Assembly: GCF_021155765.1 (NCBI RefSeq)
Contig: NC_060112.1
Location: forward strand, 27,246,001-27,310,000
Source of the DNA: Diprion similis
Taxonomy: Eukaryota; Arthropoda; Insecta; Hymenoptera; Diprionidae
Reading direction: 5' to 3'
DNA: 64,000 bases
Both the position numbers and the translations under genes were made by a program. How positions within the stretch are numbered: position 1 is the first letter of the stretch; every line of letters starts with the position of its first letter. A model generated the notes under the pieces. It made no database searches. It had not been told where the DNA came from and was given only the letters and a program-made list of their open reading frames with translations. Below, in pieces: positions 11,801 through 23,932 of the stretch.

Positions 11801-14800
11801 TTCATTTAAAGATAGTCCCTAAGTTAAATTTGTTTCGTCAGTTAGGTTTTCGCAAGTTGAAAGTAACGAGCCTGCTAAATTATGAAGCTCACTTGACTCT
11901 ATACTTGCAAGATCTTTGCTATGCCATTGAAAATTGTCACTTCAAAAGTTAAAATACCTACTTGCTTTCTCTGTATTAACGCTAAAAATTTCTAATCCAT
12001 GGAATAAAATTTTTCCATCAACATTAATTTCTTCACCAATATTAGTTTTCGAAGCCTAGCAATTGTCGAAGATATCTTGACATTGCGTATATTTTCATTC
12101 CGCGAGGGCAGCAAACCACGGGAGTCCATGGAGCAACCCATTTGCCTGATGTGTACCATATGCTTCATAGCACTGGTTGTGTGAACTGAAGCCTGCACGA
12201 CCACCGTGCCTGGGTTTATAGTTATATATAATTACGGAAATTATTCCATGTAAGCGACGGTAGCACCACACCAAGCTGCAGGCCCAGCCGAGATTTATAG
12301 CACGATTTTGTGCAACGCTACCGACGACTCACCCCCCTCTGTCTCCTCATACATCGGACAACAATTTACAGGTCACTCAACCAGGCTTGACAAATCACGG
12401 ACTCTTCCGCAGTCTTCAAAGAGTCATGTAGGAAATTAATCCAAAACTGTCTGACACTGTCCGATACTGCCATCACAAATAATAAGTCCCGCTTCCAATT
12501 ATTCAATACAGGGATAATGGAGGAAAGAGTCTATTCTGGTTTTTTATCATTAAATTTGATAGTGAAAAAGGGAAAAATTCTTGTAATATGTATACGTAAT
12601 GTTCAAGGTTTGAAGTTGAAATGAGAGAAACGTTTTTTCTAATAATTTAATTTAAGAGTTAGAACTTCCGACATAGAATCTTCATTATAAATGCTGCAAA
12701 AAAACGACTTGCCATAAATTTTTCATGATACGTCTCACCTGAAATCACCGACGTTAAATTTTTTGAACGTGATGCAATGAATTAAAAATCGTTTTTTTCA
12801 AGTTTCATTGTACATACGAATATTTTCACCAAAAAATCTCATAATTAATTAGTCAACATCCCTTTAAATACTTTTCAATAATATTTGCAATACCATTGAT
12901 TCGGTAGATTATTTTAAAGAATTAAGACTGGCAAACCCTCAACTAGGTTAACAATAGCAGCTGGTATTGCGGCACTTTATCCCTAAAATACAAGACTAAG
13001 TGAGTGTATATTTAAGCACAGCGAAATAATTGTCATTTTTTAAATCAATCTTTCCTATACGATGCCATGTTCTATTCTGAAATCCTGATATCCTAGCTCA
13101 TTCTAAGAATTTTTTATGGACCACCTCTTCGGATTCATAAATGACAGTTACATCAGGTTTATTACATATTATACATCTTTTTACTTACTGTATGGTATAC
13201 TATATTATTTTTTATGCTATTACTTAGAATTAAAATAGTTTTGTTCGACTTCAGGATTTCAGACTACAACTTCTTTGGATGTAGAGAATAATGATATTGA
13301 GAATGATTTTCTTCATTTCGTCCGAATGTATTTATAGGCATTTATAATTAGATGATTCTCACTTAATATTTCATATTTTTACCAAACATTTTTCCCTTTT
13401 TTTCCTATAGTTATGCTAGTACGCCAGTAAATTACATTAACTATACATCGTGACAACTAATAGCAACATGAATTCCGCTAATAAAAATATTATTGCACAC
13501 GATAGGATTTTCAATGTAGGTTATGCTCACCGTGTACGAGACTGCAAATGGGATCATTATATTAGAGCAAATATTACCGCATTATAGTTTTACCGTAATC
13601 ATCCTACAAATTTCTATCGCAATGTTAAAATCGTGTAAACTTCGGCTTTACTACTACGGATAGATGAATAATGTTGCAATCCTGAGTTTTAGATCATCCA
13701 ATTTACCGAGGTCTCTTGTTTCATTAATCGTGATTTTCTCATGGAATAATACGTCGTGATTGACAAGTGATAGTCATCAAGTTTCCGCATGCTCAAAGTA
13801 AATTAGATGCTTACTTCATTTCGAATCTGTCAATATGTTATGCCCCTCGGAAGATGAAGAATATCGTCCTTTGACGTGCTTTTGATAGCTATAAAAAATA
13901 TTCCCACTTTGCGACAGTAAGATACCCTTACACAATTGGCAAGCCGACGACCTGTAAGAAAACTTTCAATGGCATTCAAGAATTTGAGTAACGGTATTAC
14001 GAATGAAGAGAATTTCGAAAAAGTTAATTGAATATTCATCATGACACATGGTGGTTCTATCGCTGCAATTTAGTTGATAAAATTTGATGTTGGTTAAAAC
14101 ATCTTCGAATACGTTTTGAACAAATTTTTGCGAGTGCATCAAGACACGGGACATTGTGGAAGTTCTAATTTGATAAAACTACATTATTATTCATTAATCA
14201 AACGAATTCTCGTGTTTTCAATTAATTCGCCACTATTAGTAACCAAGGATAAGAATAATTTATTAGTTCCTACTTGCTTCTGTACTACTCGAAGAATGAT
14301 TGCCAGTATACAATCAGTCTATACCTCGCATGAATTTCGATTTTATGCGGAAGTTTCGGACAGATTTCAAACAAAATCCAAATTGTAGACCGAGTCTCTA
14401 TTATCAACAGGCTATTTGCACCGTGGCGCGGTAACTGATTGTTTTTTCTAGGTGCGAGAATTATAAGAAACAGTTCACCAACTGAAGGAAAGATGAGTAG
14501 GTATACCGAAACTCAATTTGCGCAACTATAATGCGATTGACAACTGTCAACATTTTGCCCGTAAACGGCGTTATCCTTTGCATTCTTTATCTAGCGGCAA
14601 ATCATAAAATTATACTTGCGGCCTAATTGTAAGGGATGATTGATTTTTGCAACCCGAATCAGCGTTTAGAAATTGAGGACAATTACTATCTAAATTTTTG
14701 CAGAGTGTGATCGAGAGCTTAAAAAAAAAAATCCCTGTTAGTTTAGTCATAACGATGTACAAACCTGCAAGAGGTCTTGTCCGTCCACCCAACTATTCAC

Positions 14801-16700
14801 AATAATTTGCAAAAGCACGTAAAACATAATGAAGAAAATTGCACGTTGACTCACTCACCTTGTGAAAAATTCCAGTGGTCGTCAGATATGTCTCGTCCCC
14901 TCAAATCAGTGACAATCCCCGATGAAATTCGTAACAAATTGACACAACAGGTCAACTTTCAACGAACATATATTTTTCGCCTAAGATCTGCCGAAGGTTG
15001 TCGAGTTTTCGGAAATGATTTTAATTGGAACTGGTTCGCGAGGAACAGGATCAGTATTTATGGACCAATCAATAATTGCAGGGGTTCGACCGATTGACCG
15101 ATCGGCTTGGTGTCCTGGTGATCTATGATTCCTGATTTTTGGTTACGTAGCTCGTGCCCTGGTGATCCATCGTGATCCTGGCCAAGGGTGAACGTTGGCG
15201 CCGCCTTCTTCCAGGCCGAAGTCACTCGTCGTTGGCCGAGAGGCGGAGCTTTCGACCGCAACCCTCCGGGAAGCTCGCAATTGGAGGGTTGCGAACCTCT
15301 TGCGTAAAAAGCACCAAGCCACAAGAAAGCACCTTCCTCATCCCTTCGGTCGGCCGCCTGTCATCATCTCTGCCTCCGCTTTCACTTATTTTCACACCTA
15401 CAGTGCCGGTCTCTTTCAACTCGTGATCACCGAGTGGGTAGCATGCGCGCAAGTCCTGCTCGAATGGACGTCTGCCCTGCCAATAATCTTGAAAAAGTGA
15501 ACAGAGCTTTAACTCGACGCAAGAGAGGCTGTTTAGGAAATATACCTGCATAGTACCCATCGGTTAGGTATATGAAGAGACAGCTTGCAAATTTCACTTT
15601 CAACACGATAGTGCCGCGTACTACGTTTTGGCGACACCCGAATAGGGGTTGACGTTGGGCAGGTTGGCTAAGATGTAACTGTGATGGAAGCACAGTGTGC
15701 TATAGATATAGCTACGCACATGGCAGAGTGCATCGCGTAATCACGTCGCCAGTCGCGTCGTTCCAAATAATGCAAAATTCTGCAGTGACTACGCGGGAGA
15801 AGAAATTGATCAGTTCTTGCTATGTTTTAAGTTGTCATGCCTTCGATGCTTGAAGCGTGTCTCGCTCGACCATACCTATACTGCCTACTTGTCGAAGTAT
15901 GGCTGCCTCATTACAGGCCGAAATTTTCAGTCACTCTTATGAAAGTCTTGCGCTTTCCAGAGCATGTCAACTTGGATGAAACTCTTTTAATTGATCTACG
16001 ACGATAGTATCATATCAGCCCGGGAAAGCGCACGGTCTAAGCTAAGTAGAGTATTTTCAAGTAGTAAATATACTTTCTTTTTGGCAAAAAATGCTTATTT
16101 AAGAAAATTAAACAGTAACGTGCATGGGAATACATGAAATTTTGAAATTATCGAACTATGAAGAAGACCTCTCACTGCACTCACGATCAAAACAAAAGTA
16201 TGAGAAGGCCTTACCGAAGCGATATACGTTTTAGCACAGTGATAAACAAAAAGAAAATGTTTCACTGAAAAAGGAATTTTAGAATTTCCTCAAGAGCTCC
16301 TGATTCGACTTTAAAATCCTTTCAGTTTCATTTAGATACGCACCACAAATGATAATAAGTGAAATTTCTATACTTATATGAAGATACCTATCCAGTTACT
16401 GAAATACAATAAAAGTTTCATGTCATTCGGAGTCACTGTACGAAAAAACCCTACATGCACATTACGCACAGTTAGAATAGTCTTAAATTTGGTCTATCAT
16501 TATCTGAGAATGCATTTCACCGCGCGGCAAAACCTACTATCACGGTAGCTATAATAAGTGCAACAAGGTTCCCTCTTTACAGTCCAATAATTTTCAAATT
16601 TTACGTACTTACTCTAGATATATTGTAATTGTGTGAACTTTATACGTATTTCCAGCGTAACAAAGATGTATATTGTGGTGCTTCAGGTAATAATGATTTA
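8844..16700. other. Gene-poor stretch, nothing recognised
   Basis: About 8 kb of mostly AT-rich DNA with scattered short open frames on both strands and no recognisable domain or splice-consistent exon. A GC-richer island at about 15130-15480 is open in several frames, but the peptides look like chance translation. No RNA gene was found here. Confidence 0.5.
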
Positions 16701-16703
16701 CGA

Positions 16704-17275
16704 TTTTCCACCGTGGTATGCCCTAAAATGTTTGTTTGGGTTAAAAGTAAGATTCCGTCGAATGACGAACGTTCTACGTTATGTGAACGATCGCGCTCAT
16801 TTGGTTTTTCACTTTTTTCAGATATTTTTTTTTAACTTGCGAAGTAACATGTTGTAGCACTCAATTATTATTTTTTTCCTAGCATTTATATTCAAATGGT
16901 CACGATCAATAACACAATAATATATCAACCGGGAATCTTATCCTCCTAAATTAAAAGCTCAGATTAAATTATAACTATTCTCTGAGATTGGATTAATAAC
17001 GAAAATGTCGTCAGATACACTTCTCCAACGTCAACTGGAGACTTAATATTACATTACAGATTAGTATGGGTTGTCTTTGTGACGTAGATTGATATTATGA
17101 TTGATATAAGAAATAAAAAAAATTTTATCCACCATACTTCATTAGTTGCAAGAAATGAAAAAAACTGAAAAACCAGGTGAGCGCGATCTTCCGCATAACG
17201 TAAAATGCTCATTTTTTGACGGAATCTTTCTTTGAAGCTAAACAAACTTTTTGGGGGGTGCCATGGTGGGAAATT
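16704..17275. mobile_element. MITE-like element with long terminal inverted repeats
   Basis: The left arm (about 16706-16857) and the right arm (about 17120-17272, reverse strand) are diverged inverted copies roughly 150 bp long. Shared blocks include aagattccgtc, acgttatg, gatcgcgctca and tggttttt. The outer ends read tttccaccgtgg and tttcccaccatgg. The two arms translate to similar chance peptides on opposite strands, which is how the symmetry first shows. The AT-rich interior has no transposase. Exact ends and target duplication are not clear. Confidence 0.7.
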
Positions 17276-20200
17276 GCTAAGTATCGTTTTCTAAAACACC
17301 CCATGCAATGTACATAATAATATAGTCTAGGAAAAACGAAAAAATTTCATGTTCGAAATCAGTTTTCCCTATACTCAGAGAAACTTTAATATAAAATCCT
17401 GCAAGTCCATTCGAACAAAAATCTGCATTGTATAGTTTTGACAATCTGTTCCTTATCCACAAATTCATTCTATCAACTAGATTCTCCGCATAATTTTGCT
17501 ACAAAAGTTTGAGCAACAAACCTACGTTTCTCTCCAAATTCTACAGTCTCCAAACTTGGGCGTGGAATTTTTTTTAAAGCGATAGACCTTGGCAAGAAAC
17601 TAGAAGGTGCAGTATTTCAAAGGCAACTCAGTTTTTTTGTCCTTGTTTGGCAGAGCTTCCTATCCTTGACCGTAACATTGTATAAATTCATTCGAAAAGA
17701 TTATTGATCATTCAAGAATGTGGCGAGGGCTATGCGGTCGGACGCAACGCCAAATGTTGCCACATTTTATGGTCCAACGTGTACATTTTTTTGGAAATGT
17801 TCACGATTCAAGAGTGTTCAAGATGTCTACGAATGTAACCGGTTTACAAAAAATGAATTGCGAAATGAAATAATTTTTTCCGTTTCTCCGCAGCGATTTT
17901 AGACCAACAATAAGCGCAATGGATTTCACTCGTAAAATTACGTCGATATAGCGTTTGAGTGAAGTGTTTCAGAAATCCACAATAAATGTACTGTGAAATC
18001 CAAAGGGGTTAGCTTTCCATTCTTTTCCGAATCTCGAAGCTGGTTGAAAAACTTTTCGTCTCAGAATCGATTTGGACGGCCTTTTCTTTCTTGATGCGAC
18101 TCCCAGGAATGCAGAAAAGATATCTGAAACACTATAGGACCAACAGTTGCGAAAATATAACAAAAATACGAAGAATCTTTTTTTTACATTTATACGGAAT
18201 ATGGAAAACAATTTTGTGGTATTCTCATATTACTCAATTCTCATTTTCGGATTTTGTCTTTTCCGACCTCGAGAGATCACACTTTTGTTCGCACAGATGA
18301 AAAATTGAAGTTCAGTATCGTCGGCGAGAAACTACCGTAGGCAGGTAACACTGATCCTTTCGAGAAAGCAATATAGGTGTGTCTATAACACTACGTTAAA
18401 ATGCAGTATTCAACGTGGCTGTCTGTATCATAATGGTATCTCAAACCTTCGCGTCAGTCACGTAAATCGTATCACATTTCGCAGGGTTTGGTGGAAGCGC
18501 TATCGAATCATAAAGAGCGAGAATGCACCTGGAAGCTTCACACGGTTGGTTAGATATGGCGTAATCCAGCTGCGTGGCAGGTCTGGTATACACTATACAC
18601 CTATACACTTACGTACATCCACTTTTTACGCTATGCCGGTATATTATGTCTAATGATTCTAATGGCAGAAATGTCCCTTGAATCGTCGTTACTTATTCAA
18701 GGGAAATCAATGATGGCGAGATCCTTGTGGTACGCAGCTCACCCAATGCTTCGATTTTCCGTCCCAATCCGCATTAGGCGAGTCACGCAATATGTCAGAC
18801 CTGCCGTGAAAAATTTTCAAGTTTTTCTCACTTTCAGATGATTTCGACGATGGTTATTGCAGATCTCCGGTAATCTATGCCAACCCTTTACCAATAAAGT
18901 ATACTTCAACGACGCCTATAATGAAGATTCGAAGAGAGTTTAGCAGAGAATTCTTTGGGTTGCCTCTCTTAGATTTTGGTAAAAGTGTGAAGTGGAAGCA
19001 TTGGCTAATGGTACGAAGCTGCTGTTTCGTTAAACAGGGAAACCTTTTATCCCCTTTTCAGGGGTCGCGTACTACGGATCCAGGGACGGGCCCAAAAACC
19101 AATAGCAATCTGTAATTTACGTTGCATATAATAAAAGGGAACAGAATCACGATTTCTGATATTTCTGAAAGTATAAATACGTCATGATGTTCTTGAACGG
19201 AGTATCATTTTCTCCTCCCATTCCAAAGGCTCAATCAAACCGAGTTAACACTCGCATAGGATTTATCTCACTCCGTGAATGCGTTTCGCATGCACAATAA
19301 GCTATGCACGCATATTCAAATTCATTAACGGTGAATGCAATGAATGGAACCTGATTTTACGTTAGCAGAAGATAAAACTTAGTCTTTTATTAGCCGTTAC
19401 ATGCCGGTGAGAAAAGCATAGCTCCATCGATAAAATTTTTTACCGCAATCTTATACTGTGGATGTGAGCACTGTATCAATCCTATAAATGTGTATCAATA
19501 CCTATAAGTCTGTCTTGTTTGCTGATGACAGAAGAGGCGAAATTTAATGCGCTCGAATTCGGCAGGGTTCAGTTCTTCTTGCAATCAGTGATCGGTCTTT
19601 TACGCGGCCCTGGATTCAACAGCATATATACACTTGTCACAGAGAATGACTATAGAAGTGTGAACCGCCAACCGCTGCGACAAGATAACAACTGCAGATT
19701 CTCACACTTTCTCTCCGCCGCCCCATCTTCCGCGCCCCTGTTACGCGAGTCTTTTTTCGCACATATCCATCTTATACATCAGATTTTCGTCCCACTTTTC
19801 CTACGCTCAACACCTTCCATAAAAGCTATATACAGCCCACAAGTCTACGAGTGGGGCGAACGGGCACTCGCCTCCGGCGTAACAATGCAAGATGAGGAAC
19901 GATTATGTCAATTGCCGTAGGTTTCTTCCGTTAATGGATCATACCTATAGAATAGTAAAACCATGCATAAATGCTCGATCGCGATAGCGAGCGCACACAC
20001 CTTGAGGTACGTGTCTGTCAGGCTGATGTTATATCGCCCAAAATCGACTCTGTTTACCTATGGAAGGCGAATCATTGCGCCTGGAGTTCAGTTCACAGCT
20101 ATAGTGTTGCGTGCACAGATTCTTTTTCATTCAGATTTTTTCTTACTAGATAGGCTAAGTTTGTAAAGTCTAATGGAAACCGAGATGGAAACAGACAATG

Positions 20201-20430
20201 GCACACGGCCGATTTTCAATAGCGTTTTTCTCGGGACTATGATGTCTTCGGTTTGTGCATGATTATTTCGGAACCAGTAGAATTTTCTGGCCCTAATTTC
20301 GGAACTAGGCCACATTGGTATCGTTGTCCCGCGCTGTCTCAACCTATTCTACTTGAGAATTACATTTCGAATTTCGCTTGAAAAATTGTAAAATGTTGTG
20401 TCAATAAGTACTTTGCCGAAAGAGATGTGT
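17276..20430. other. Gene-poor stretch, nothing recognised
   Basis: AT-rich sequence with short open frames only. The longest is a plus-strand frame of 133 codons at 19519-19920. It has no domain, no hydrophobic pattern and no convincing splice border, so I do not call it a gene. Confidence 0.45.
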
Positions 20431-20437
20431 AAGAAAA

Positions 20438-20762
20438 TATTTAAAAAAAAAAAACCAGACAAGTGTCCTGAGGGTTCCTCAGTACACTTTTATACTATTT
20501 TCGAACTTTGTCCTTTACTTGTGCTGTGAGACTTATCTGATATAAATAACCATATCTTTTGATTTCGTTAACTTAGAAGTTTGAATTTTTTATATCTCCA
20601 AGGCACCGTAGACCTTAGTCTTTGATATTGATATCAACTTGATACTTCGAAACGTTCCTGAGAACAATGGTCTTGACAGACGTACGGACAGACAGACAGA
20701 CAACGAAGTGATCCCATAAGTGTTCCGTGTTTTCCTTTTGCCGTATGGAACCCTAAAATGGA
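20438..20762 (-). repeat. Dispersed transposon-like remnant with (GACA) tract
   Basis: Read on the minus strand, this begins tttagggttccatacgg and passes through a block ending in a short tract of tctg repeats (plus-strand gacagacagacagac at about 20685-20702). It then runs through caaaagatatgg-like sequence to an A/T-rich end near 20450. This arrangement (agggttcc end, gtgatc, TCTG repeats, then 'aagacc...tctcaggaac') matches a dispersed element I remember from insect, especially lepidopteran, non-coding DNA. I cannot name the family. It carries no coding capacity. Confidence 0.45.
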
Positions 20763-21244
20763 CGAATCTAAAATATTATTGGTACAATCCGTGCGCACTG
20801 GTGGCGAATCACTCTGTGTCAATTAGTTGAATGAATTGTTTACCTGTGGAAATATTCCTCAAAGATGACCCTAATGTAGGATGAAAATAGAAAGTAGTAA
20901 AATTTCTTCTTTTATCAGCTGTCTTTCTTTGAAAATTACCTCCGATTTCATAGTTTAAGGTTTATATGTCCCCAGAAGCTTGGCAATCGCAGAACCCCTG
21001 TTCAAAATCACTAGCCACCGCGAAGTAGGAAAAAAAATTTATCAAGTCTATTGATAAAATTAGATATTAAAGTATTTCGCAGTAACTTCTTAATTTCAGG
21101 ACACAAGTTTTGCAACAAGTTCAACCAACTTGGATCTCTTATGCAACCACAATGCCAGAATCAACTTATCAAGATACGAACAAGTAAGAGTTGATACACG
21201 ATCAATTATTATTTCTCCAAGACGAAAAAAATTGGCAAAATAAG

Positions 21245-21317
21245 TGGTTCCGGCCGGGATCGAACCGGCGACCTTCTGCGTGTAAAGCAGACGTGATAAC
21301 CGCTACACCACGGAACC
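21245..21317 (-). tRNA. tRNA-Val-TAC: tRNA-Val (anticodon UAC)
   Basis: A 73-nt cloverleaf on the minus strand. The acceptor arms GGTTCCG and CGGAACC pair perfectly, followed by discriminator A. The anticodon stem TCTGC/GCAGA encloses the 7-nt loop TTTACAC, giving anticodon TAC, which decodes GUA valine. The T arm GCCGG-TTCGATC-CCGGC is intact and carries the B box for RNA polymerase III. No intron is present and CCA is not encoded, as expected for a nuclear tRNA. A run of seven T on the transcribed strand at 21225-21231, about 14 nt past the 3' end, is a suitable Pol III terminator. Confidence 0.96.
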
Positions 21318-23932
21318 TTGCATATTCGTGCGAGCCATTTACGATTTCTGTAGAAATCATACACGACAGAAGATTATAGACACATCCCTTGTAAACCAAA
21401 TACATTCATGACTTTGATTGTGGGTTAAATTTTGCGCTGCTGTAACAAGGAGCTTAAATCTGGGTAACTTAACCATACGGACCAAGTAAGTTCAGGATTC
21501 AATAAAACTGCGCAGGCGCCTAAATAATCATAATAGTTTTCTACGATTCAAACGCGTTACTTGCGTTCGTGAGACTTGGGTTACAGGTTCATCTGTGGAT
21601 ATACGGCATGCGAGCAAAATTCGTTGTGGCAAAATATCAGGCAACAAGCGTATAAGGAACAATTTTATATAAACAGGAATAAGCAAGGATTTATGTTGCA
21701 CTACAAGAATACTTCGGTACGCGCTACAATTATGCATTTTACGCTTGTAAAGCAAATTGTAAAATAAGTAATCATTATCTGCATATACCCTGGTAAAAAT
21801 TATTTCTACGAATTTTTAGAGATGTTGAAAAATTTCGTCCAAATTTGTAAGAAACTCGTTTTCGTACAAAATTATAAATATGCATAGTTTCTCATAAAAA
21901 ATTGTATTTTTTCAGTAATAAATCTACAAGCCAATACAATTATTTACGAAAATGTTTAAAACGAATATTTTCTCATCAACGCTCATGTCTTATTACATAT
22001 GGTGATTCACATGCATGGTATACATCGATCGATATTCTTGAAACTTCATTAGAAATCGCAACGACACCGTCGAAAGTACCGACCAAATTTATTTGTATTA
22101 TTCCAAAATTGGTATCCGATTAAAAAAAGCAACGACCTGCAAGCCTGATCATAAATTTTTGCAAAAGATCGTGGAGAAAACGAGTGTACATGTCTTCATT
22201 TATGGAATTCACAAATTTTGATAGCGGACACAGTATGCCAATTACCTGATACATAACTACTGCAACAAAGGATTTTGAATAATCTAGGTAATACAAAATG
22301 GTATTGATTCGTTAAAAATCGACTCATCTTCAGCGTTATTCTAGTTCGTACTTTGATTCCTTTATTTCCGTTTAGTGGAATATCTTTCTATTGTCCATTG
22401 GTGTAACATACAATTAAGTACCATATAAATTACACAATGTACTTTAACCGATGATATACCGAAGAGACATTATACCAGATTAATATCTGAAACAATTACT
22501 CAGTCTACATAATGATTAATAGTTTTCTTGTCTTTTAATCCCATTCAGAGTTCATTCGCGAAGAATTAAAAGATATAACCAATTATAAAAGTGTTACATC
22601 CAAAAAAAAAACATCATTATTCAAGGTTTTTCTTCTTTTTCGTACCTTTATTGATTTACAAAATTAGTTACTACTTAATAGGTAAAACATGATTTCGCTA
22701 ACCCGAATTATTTCTACACATAAATAATGTACACAGTTGTATTGTAATTAATTATCAGTAGCAAACACGGTTTGGTCAGATACTTCACCATAATTAATAC
22801 TAAGATGATCAACACGACCAGCAGATCTATTTTTAGTTGGAACGAACGTAATAAGCGTATTTTAATAATTTCTTGGAAATATTTTCCATTTTCTCACTCG
22901 TTACCGACCAGTATACACAGACCAGTCATAAGCCACACGGAAAAATATATAGTGAAGTGACATAGGCGTCGGTAATTTTGCAGTCAAAATTACGGGGATT
23001 GCGGTGGAATTTGTTGTCAGTATGTTGAAATTTTATTCAAGAACGTTCTTTGAATTTTTCGAATACCACAATTAGGGTACCTTTCAAAAAAGTTATGTTC
23101 ACGTAATTCCCATCCCACACATAAGTCTAATATGTTTTTTTCTCCGCGTAGTTACAATAAAAAGTTTCAGATTCTTGAACCAAGAACTCTATTTCCCGAT
23201 ATTGTCTATAACCACATGATCCCATTGACGAAACTCTTCGTCTCTCTAGCTTTTACACAGAAATCAAACAGTTGGAATTTTCGGGTGAGCTTTACGAGAT
23301 ACTGGAATGTCTTGTCTAGAAATAGGATACATGTGCTAATATGTTGAAAATATTCTGTGGGATATTTTCAATGAAATACGTAATGCCTGCGGATCGGCGT
23401 AATCTTTCAGCTTCTTAATTTCAAGAATTTCTTAAATAATCCTGTTTTCCAAGTTTTTACGGTTTGTAACGACTCCAATCAATGGATGAGATATATTTGA
23501 TTAATTTGCTGTCGAATATTTTCCATTATTCGTAAGTGCTACGAAGTGGTACACTCGACTCTATAGACAGATACGCACCAAATCTTGAATAAAATATCGC
23601 TATTGTAGATAATTTTTGTCCTGCAATACACATCTACCTTCATAGGAAGGTGCGTACTTACACAAGCATAAGTATCAAGCCTCTGCTCGTAATCGAACCG
23701 CGTCAGCGTGTCGCCACCATTGATATAAAAATCAGCTTGTATGAGTATGTACGATGCGTATATCCGTGATACCTAGCTTTTCTCAGGTAACATATTATAA
23801 TGCGGCATGAAATCCGAGGGTAGTGCCATGTTTGATTACATTGTCGATCCCAAAGCACAAATTTCTTCACCACTTTCTCCCTAGCCAATCTTCATTCGGC
23901 CTATGTTTATTCTTACGATTTTCTTGCCCGTG
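21318..23932. other. Non-coding stretch between tRNA-Val and the GalNAc-transferase gene
   Basis: AT-rich, short open frames only, nothing recognised. The last bases, near 23906-23911, hold the likely poly(A) signal of the minus-strand glycosyltransferase gene. Confidence 0.5.
23906..23911 (-). promoter_or_regulatory. Probable poly(A) signal of the GalNAc-transferase gene
   Basis: AATAAA on the minus strand, 22 nt beyond the TGA at 23933-23935. The hexamer is canonical; the short 3' UTR it implies is plausible but unproven. Confidence 0.4.

Noticed and set aside
19519-19920. 133-codon plus-strand open frame
   Set aside because: No domain, no signal or membrane pattern, no splice support, and composition like a chance frame.
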